Shown here in pieces: positions 56,723-64,000 of a DNA stretch of 64,000 nucleotides (positions within the stretch are counted from its first letter, which is position 1; every line of letters starts with the position of its first letter). The position numbers and the translations under genes were made by a program. The DNA comes from SZUA-318 sp964412015 (GTDB taxonomy: Bacteria > Gemmatimonadota > Gemmatimonadetes > Longimicrobiales > Gaopeijiaceae), in assembly GCA_964412015.1 (NCBI GenBank), contig CAYPMO010000010.1:1-64000 (forward strand), given 5' to 3'. The notes beneath the pieces were generated by a model. It did not search any database, was not told the origin of the DNA, and saw only the letters and a program-made list of their open reading frames with translations.

Positions 56723-58414
56723 GTGAGACACCTGGCCAGAACCATGACGGGCCCGTTCGCGCTGGCCCTCGCCCTGCTCCTGACGGCGGGGACGGGCACG
56801 GCGTCCGCGCAGGTGAAGGACATGGTGTGGCCCACCGGTTCCCAGTGCACCGCGGAGGACGGAAGCTGCGGCTGTGATCCGGCGGTGCAGGACTGCGGGT
56901 GTACGAGCATCGAAGTGGCGCGCCTCGCGTCCACCGACGGCTCGGTCATGACCGCGCACTCGTGCGACGGCAACTACCGGACGTGGCTCCAGATCGAGCC
57001 CGCCCGGACGAATGCCCCCGGAGTCACGCGGCCCATCTACTGGGGTCTGCTCCACACCGAGACACCGGATGACATGCGACGGGTCACGCTGAAGGGTCAG
57101 ATCCCGGACGTCCCCACGACGTACCGTTACTTCAACGTGGCCTACCCGGCGATGAACGAGCGTGGGCTCGCGATCGGGGAGACGACCATCGGAGGGCGGC
57201 GCGAGCTGCAGAACGACGAGGGGCTCTTCCGGATCGAGAACCTCCAGGCCCTCGCGCTGGAGCGCACCTCCACGGCGCGCGAGGCCATCCGGCTCATCGG
57301 CGAGCTGGTGAAGGAGTACGGATACGGTGACAACGGGGAGTGCCTGACGTTCGCGGACGGGAAGGAGCTGTGGCACTTCGAGATCATGGGCGCGGGTCCC
57401 ATGGAGCCGGGCGCCGTGTGGGCCGCCGTGCGCATTCCCGACGACCACGTGGGCGTCTCCGCGAACATTCCCCGCATCTCGACGCTGAATCTGGACGACC
57501 TGGACCACTACATGGCGAGCGACAACGTCCGCTCGCTGGCCCAGGAGATGGGATGGTGGGATCCGTCCAGTGGAGAGGAGTTCAGGTTCTGGAAGGCCTA
57601 CAGCGGCCGGAGGCCGTTCTCCATCCGCGAGTTCTACGTCCTGAGCACGATGGCCCCGTCGCTGAAGCTCAGCATGGACATGGAGGAACTTCCGTTCTCG
57701 GTGAAGCCGGACGAGAAGGTCTCGATCCAGCGGCTGCTGGGTTACTACCGCGAGACCTACGAGGGCACCGAGTTCGACATGAGCAAGAACCTCCAGGTGC
57801 CGAACCCGGCCCTGCGCTCGAACCCTCAGGCCGCGCCGACGATCACCAGCCCCGTGGTGAACAACTGGAATCTCAGCAGGGACCTGGGCGCGCTCCTGAA
57901 CGCCGTGAAGCCCGGGGTCGTCGAGACCCAGCGGACGATCTCGGCGCAGCAGTGCTCGTACTCCCAGGTCATCCAGGCGCGGGGATGGCTGCCGCCCGAG
58001 ATCGGCACGGTCGCGTACTTCTCGTTCGACAACCCGGGCGAGAGCCCGCGCATCCCGGTCTACGCGGGAACACTCTCGCTCCCCGAGAGCTTCAAGGTGG
58101 ACTGCCAGCACACCTACCGTGAGGACGCCGCGTGCTGGGCGATCCGGCGCACGAACCGCCTTGCCCAGATCAAGTGGGGGTGGGCCCGCGAGCACCTCGA
58201 GCCCGCCGTCAGCGAGATGGAAGAGCAGCTCTTTCTCGAGCAGCCGCTGATCGACCAGAAGGCCATGGAGATGATGCAGGCCGAGGGCGGTTCGGATCCC
58301 ATGCAATTCCGCCGCTTCCTCACCCGATACACGAACAACTGGGCCGGTGCGACCATGCAACGGTGGCGCGAGCTGGGCGAGTTCTTCTGGGCGTACTACG
58401 CGAGGGGGTGGTAA
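56723..58414 (+). CDS. Secreted C69-family dipeptidase
   Basis: 563 residues. GTG start with AAGGAGG 6 bp before. Signal peptide (FALALALLLTAGTGTASAQ). The Ntn-hydrolase motif CTSIEVARLASTDGSVMTAHSCDGN starts at Cys60, the predicted nucleophile, and later motifs are AMNERGLAIGETT, NLQALALERTSTAREAIRLIGELV and DGKELWHFEIMGAG. C69 enzymes (PepD-like) cleave dipeptides. The 30 residues between signal and Cys60 hold four more cysteines (42, 49, 51, 58), an unusual propeptide. It follows the pgs locus by about 96 bp and may be separate. Confidence 0.9.
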   Translation: MRHLARTMTGPFALALALLLTAGTGTASAQVKDMVWPTGSQCTAEDGSCGCDPAVQDCGCTSIEVARLASTDGSVMTAHSCDGNYRTWLQIEPARTNAPGVTRPIYWGLLHTETPDDMRRVTLKGQIPDVPTTYRYFNVAYPAMNERGLAIGETTIGGRRELQNDEGLFRIENLQALALERTSTAREAIRLIGELVKEYGYGDNGECLTFADGKELWHFEIMGAGPMEPGAVWAAVRIPDDHVGVSANIPRISTLNLDDLDHYMASDNVRSLAQEMGWWDPSSGEEFRFWKAYSGRRPFSIREFYVLSTMAPSLKLSMDMEELPFSVKPDEKVSIQRLLGYYRETYEGTEFDMSKNLQVPNPALRSNPQAAPTITSPVVNNWNLSRDLGALLNAVKPGVVETQRTISAQQCSYSQVIQARGWLPPEIGTVAYFSFDNPGESPRIPVYAGTLSLPESFKVDCQHTYREDAACWAIRRTNRLAQIKWGWAREHLEPAVSEMEEQLFLEQPLIDQKAMEMMQAEGGSDPMQFRRFLTRYTNNWAGATMQRWRELGEFFWAYYARGW

Positions 58415-58546
58415 GGGAGCTCGCGACCGGGAATCCGCGTGCCGCATTGGGTGGCATGAACGTTGCAGATTCTGTCCGCAGCCTGCACGGGGTCGTGTGC
58501 GGCTCCGTGCCGTTCCTCGATATCCTGCCCAGGGAGGTCCCGAGCG

Positions 58547-59248
58547 ATGCGAGCGATTCGACCCCTCACCGTACTCGTCCTGCTGGTGCTACCTGCGTGC
58601 GGAGGAGGCGAGCCGCCGGACGCTTCGGCCGCGGAGCAGCCGAGCGACGCCGCACCGGCGCAGGCCACGGACGCTGCGGCTGCCAGGCCCACGGAAGGCT
58701 CCTCCGAGGCCTCCGCTCCGGCGCCCGTCGTCCCCGTCGGTACCTCGCTGACGTTCATTGTGGGCGAGAAGATCTCGACCTCCGACCACGAGGCGGGCCA
58801 CACGTTCACGTCCATCCTCGAGGGTGACGCGATGGGCGTGGACGGCGCTACCGCGCTGCCTGCCGGCACGATCGGCCGCTGGATCGTCACCGAGTCCACG
58901 GACGACGACGGACAGGGCGCGGCCGTGCTCGCGATGAGGCTCGAGGCGATCGACGTGGGGGGCGCGTGGTATCCGGTCACCGCGACGGTGACCGAGGCTC
59001 AGCTCTCCACGGATCAGAAGGACTCCAACACCGAGACCGCTGCGAAGATCGGCATCGGCGCGGCGGCCGGGGCGATCGCCGGGAAGGTGCTCGGCGGCAG
59101 TACGGGCGCCACGCTCAAGGGTGCGGGCGTGGGGGCCGCCATGGGCACCGTGGTCGCGCTCTCGACGCGGGGCGGCTCCGCCACGCTCGAGAAGGATGCG
59201 CGGATCACGGTGACGCTCGACGAGCCTCTTACGCTGTCGCCTCGCTGA
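58547..59248 (+). CDS. Glycine-zipper lipoprotein
   Basis: 233 residues. Lipobox VLPAC at the signal peptide end (MRAIRPLTVLVLLVLPACGGG), a long Ala/Pro/Ser-rich linker (about 25-65), then a beta domain (TFIVGEKISTSDHEAGHTFTSILEGDAM). A glycine-zipper hairpin follows: AKIGIGAAAGAIAGKVLGGSTGATLKGAGVGAAMGTVVAL. This matches outer-membrane-inserting zipper lipoproteins. AGGGAGG precedes the ATG at 58547. Role in envelope stability is inferred. Confidence 0.83.
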   Translation: MRAIRPLTVLVLLVLPACGGGEPPDASAAEQPSDAAPAQATDAAAARPTEGSSEASAPAPVVPVGTSLTFIVGEKISTSDHEAGHTFTSILEGDAMGVDGATALPAGTIGRWIVTESTDDDGQGAAVLAMRLEAIDVGGAWYPVTATVTEAQLSTDQKDSNTETAAKIGIGAAAGAIAGKVLGGSTGATLKGAGVGAAMGTVVALSTRGGSATLEKDARITVTLDEPLTLSPR

Positions 59249-59337
59249 CGTCGGGGGCGTTCGGCTCCCGCGGCGACTCGGCATGGATGTTGCGGGCTTC
59301 GGAGAGGCCCGCCCAATCCCAGCCGAGGAGGTTCCGC

Positions 59338-59898
59338 ATGTGGAAGAAGGACGAGATCCCCGCGCCCGCCCCGCCCCCGACCCACGAGCCGCGCCCGGTC
59401 ACGGAACACGCCGCCCCGAAAGGCTCGGACGAGTCGGCCACGATCGGACGCTCAATCACGATCAAGGGCGAGGTGACCGGAGATGAGGATCTCCTGATCC
59501 AGGGGCACGTGGACGGCTCCGTGCAACTCCGCCAGCACGCGGTGCGCGTGGGCTCGGAAGGCAAGGTGAAGGCCAGCATCGTGGCCCGGCTGGTCACCGT
59601 GGAGGGAAGGGTCGAGGGGGACATCACCGCCGAGGAGCAGATCGCGCTCCGTAATTCCGCGTGGGTGGAGGGCGACCTCACCGCGCCGCGCGTCGTGCTC
59701 GAGGACGGGGCGCGGTTCCGCGGAGGCGTGGACATGGGGGATCCCGGTGACCAGGCGTCGAGGAGGAGCGGCAACCCCGCCGCGGCGCCGGTCCAGAAGG
59801 GCGTCGACAGTGTGCGGCCGCCCGACGCTGTGAAGGCGCTCGGATTGGGCGAATCGGCCGGGGAGAAAGGCAAGGGTGCGCCCCGCGTCACCGGCTGA
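59338..59898 (+). CDS. Bactofilin-like cytoskeletal protein
   Basis: 186 residues. A central beta-helix of about 100 residues shows the bactofilin repeat (SITIKGEVTGDEDLLIQGHVDGSVQ, VRVGSEGKVKASIVARLVTVEGRVEGDITAEEQIALRNSAWVEGDLTAPRVVLEDGARFRGGVDM). It is flanked by disordered Pro-rich and basic ends. Bactofilins polymerise and position envelope enzymes. The start has GAGGAGG 8 bp upstream. Its end overlaps the next gene by 23 bp. No LytM/M23 partner is adjacent, unlike many bactofilin loci. Confidence 0.9.
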   Translation: MWKKDEIPAPAPPPTHEPRPVTEHAAPKGSDESATIGRSITIKGEVTGDEDLLIQGHVDGSVQLRQHAVRVGSEGKVKASIVARLVTVEGRVEGDITAEEQIALRNSAWVEGDLTAPRVVLEDGARFRGGVDMGDPGDQASRRSGNPAAAPVQKGVDSVRPPDAVKALGLGESAGEKGKGAPRVTG

Positions 59899-60445
59899 CC
59901 CGGCGCCGCGGGAGCGGACGACACGCGGGGTCGCCACCCTGTTCGAGGAGAGCAGAGAGGACGGGAGCCACGCCGTGCTCGACCTGGGTCCGGCGTCGGA
60001 GTCGAGCCTCGCCGTGTACGGCCGCTACGCCCGCCGTATCCGCTTCGTGGACCTCCTCTCCGCCGCGGCGTCCCAGGGGTGGACGGCCGCGCTCGCGGCG
60101 CTCCCGGAGCAGCCCGAACACCCCTACGACCTGCTGCTCGCCTGGGACGTCCTCGACCGGGTGCCTCCCGAGGCGCGGCCGCTCATCGTGGCGCGGCTGA
60201 CCGAGGTGAGCGGGGAGCGGGCGCGCCTCCACCTGGTCGTGGACGCGAGCGGACGGCGCGTGGTGACCCCCCTCCGGTTCTCCCTGGTGGATGTGGGCGT
60301 GCTGCGCTGTGTGCCCGCCGGTCCGCCACGCCCGAGCTGGCCCCCGTTCCTGCCGGCCGAGGTGGGCCGGCTCCTCCGACCGTTCCACGTCATGCACGGG
60401 TTCACCACGGTCGGGGGGCTGAGGGAGTACGTGGCGGCTCGCTGA
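59876..60445 (+). CDS. Conserved-looking protein, possible methyltransferase fold
   Basis: 189 residues. Starts at a GTG inside the bactofilin gene. HAVLDLGPASESSLAVYGRYARRIRFVDLL resembles motif I and the acidic strand-2 end of class I SAM methyltransferases, and YDLLLAWDVLDRVPPEARPLIVARL resembles the usual post-motif region. The SAM-binding GxGxG is not intact (LGPASES), so activity is doubtful. Coupling to the bactofilin suggests a related envelope role. Function unknown. Confidence 0.62.
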   Translation: MRPASPADPAPRERTTRGVATLFEESREDGSHAVLDLGPASESSLAVYGRYARRIRFVDLLSAAASQGWTAALAALPEQPEHPYDLLLAWDVLDRVPPEARPLIVARLTEVSGERARLHLVVDASGRRVVTPLRFSLVDVGVLRCVPAGPPRPSWPPFLPAEVGRLLRPFHVMHGFTTVGGLREYVAAR

Positions 60446-60518
60446 CGACGGTTCTCCTTGCCGCCTCCGCTCGGGCGGATGCCACGGCTTGCACCCCGCC
60501 CGGCCCTCACCTACCGTG

Positions 60519-60546
60519 CCTTGTTGTGTCCCCGAGCAACAAGGAG
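60519..60546 (+). promoter_or_regulatory. Hairpin masking the ribosome-binding site
   Basis: CCTTGTTG (60519-60526) and CAACAAGG (60537-60544) form a perfect 8-bp hairpin with a 10-nt loop. Its 3' arm contains the AAGG of the AAGGAG Shine-Dalgarno serving the ATG at 60556. Folding would hide the ribosome site. As DNA it could also be a regulator site. Confidence 0.45.
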
Positions 60547-60555
60547 CGGCGAGCG

Positions 60556-63318
<2,763 letters not shown>

Positions 63319-63347
63319 CCCCGAGGACGTCCCGCAAGGAGGATCCC

Positions 63348-63935
63348 GTGAGGCGTATCGTCATTGCGCTCCTGAGCATGGTGCTCCTCGGCGCGGCCGG
63401 CTGCGCCACGCTCCAGCAGATCGCGGCGCTCCGAGACGTGGACTTCAGCGTCGATCGACTGACGGACGTACGGCTCGCCGGCATCGACCTCGCCCGGACG
63501 CGCTCATACTCGGACCTGGGCCTGGTGGACGCGGGGCGTCTCGCGTTGGCGGTCTCTCAGGGCACGCTCCCGATGGAATTCCAACTCCATCTCACGGCCG
63601 AGAATCCGGCGGACAACTCGGTGGATGCCAGGCTCGTGCGCATGGACTGGACGCTGCTGCTCCAGGACCGCGAGACGCTCTCGGGCGTGTTCGCGAACGA
63701 GATGCTGCTGGCCCGAGGCCAGCCCACGGACGTCCCGATCACGATCAGCCTCGATCTGCTCGATTTCTTCCAGGGCAGCGCGCGCGACCTGATGAACCTC
63801 GCCCTGTCGCTGTCCGGACAGGGGGGCGCGCCCACGGAGGTCACCCTGCGCGCGACGCCCACGATCGAGACGGCGCTCGGGCCCATCCGCTATCCCCGGC
63901 CGATCACCATCGTGAGCAAGAGCGTGGGGGAGTGA
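63348..63935 (+). CDS. Lipoprotein with LEA type 2-like domain
   Basis: 195 residues. GTG start with AAGGAGG 6 bp before. Signal and lipobox (RRIVIALLSMVLLGAAGCAT). The body is beta-rich (FSVDRLTDVRLAGIDLARTRSYSDLGLVDAGRLALAVSQGTLPMEFQLHLTAENPADNSVDARLVRMDWTLLLQDRETLSG), similar to LEA14/WHy-type domains that appear in envelope lipoproteins. Follows the M14 gene by 29 bp. Function unknown. The last 65 bp of the window hold no complete gene. Confidence 0.8.
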   Translation: MRRIVIALLSMVLLGAAGCATLQQIAALRDVDFSVDRLTDVRLAGIDLARTRSYSDLGLVDAGRLALAVSQGTLPMEFQLHLTAENPADNSVDARLVRMDWTLLLQDRETLSGVFANEMLLARGQPTDVPITISLDLLDFFQGSARDLMNLALSLSGQGGAPTEVTLRATPTIETALGPIRYPRPITIVSKSVGE

Positions 63936-64000
63936 GGCCCGGCTCCGGGCACGGTATCTTGAAGCGTTGTCCGTCCCCCGCGCCTTCCTCCCGACCATGC

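Noticed and set aside
63967..64000. Possible TTG start of a further gene at the right edge.
   Set aside because: Only about eleven codons are visible, with no clear ribosome site, so it cannot be supported.

Overview
This is a high-GC bacterial chromosome segment holding about 50 protein-coding genes. No rRNA, tRNA, CRISPR array, insertion sequence or prophage could be recognised. The gene mix suggests Gemmatimonadota or a close relative. It includes two PadR-regulated 'orphan' MacB/FtsX permeases (ADOP type), a giant Asp-box propeller protein, many secreted peptidases (S9, tricorn-like S41, CocE-type, M14, C69), a bactofilin and GldG/DUF4340 ABC modules. The taxonomic call is inference from gene families, not from a marker gene.

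Layout. 1-7.2 kb: the end of a TolB-like propeller, a NUDIX hydrolase, a leftward run of queE, proline dehydrogenase and an unknown gene, then an MDR oxidoreductase coupled to a MazG-like pyrophosphohydrolase, a class V aminotransferase and a GT2 glycosyltransferase. 7.2-18.1 kb: a broken Uma2 gene, a 1068-aa propeller protein, queG, a padR-permease pair, a fragment duplicated from queG, a 47-aa membrane ORF and an S9 peptidase. 18.2-21.4 kb: a tightly coupled NifX-like/MinD/MinD operon resembling the 'orange protein' (ORP) loci of anaerobes, then a TetR regulator. 21.5-28.8 kb: a CocE-like hydrolase, mtnA plus a class II aldolase (probable methylthioribose or deoxyribose salvage), and a second padR-permease pair. 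29.1-39.4 kb: a tricorn-like protease, a LarC-like protein split by a TrmO/TsaA domain, carB, an SDR and a PLP deaminase. 39.4-43.7 kb: a three-gene ABC operon (ATPase, fused permease-GldG, DUF4340) behind a good promoter and an apparent transcription attenuator. 43.8-49.8 kb: an exported PCM-like methyltransferase, a membrane spermidine-synthase-like protein fused to archease, rtcB and a vapBC pair. 49.9-58.4 kb: an ACT-domain protein and a poly-gamma-glutamate locus (pgsB, pgsC, pgsW, DUF6305, TRAP-like permease, a 54-aa membrane protein, an M14 peptidase), followed by a secreted C69 dipeptidase. 58.5-64 kb: a glycine-zipper lipoprotein, a bactofilin with an overlapping gene, a 920-aa M14 protein and an LEA-like lipoprotein.

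How the genes work together. The secreted peptidases, proline dehydrogenase and aminotransferase suggest peptide scavenging. queE and queG serve queuosine. mtnA with the aldolase would clear SAM-derived pentose phosphates. archease and rtcB form an RNA ligation module. The most unusual points are the LarC/TrmO nested fusion, the archease fusion beside rtcB, the attenuator in front of the ABC operon, the ORP-like operon, the extended poly-gamma-glutamate locus and the queG fragment beside a permease cassette.
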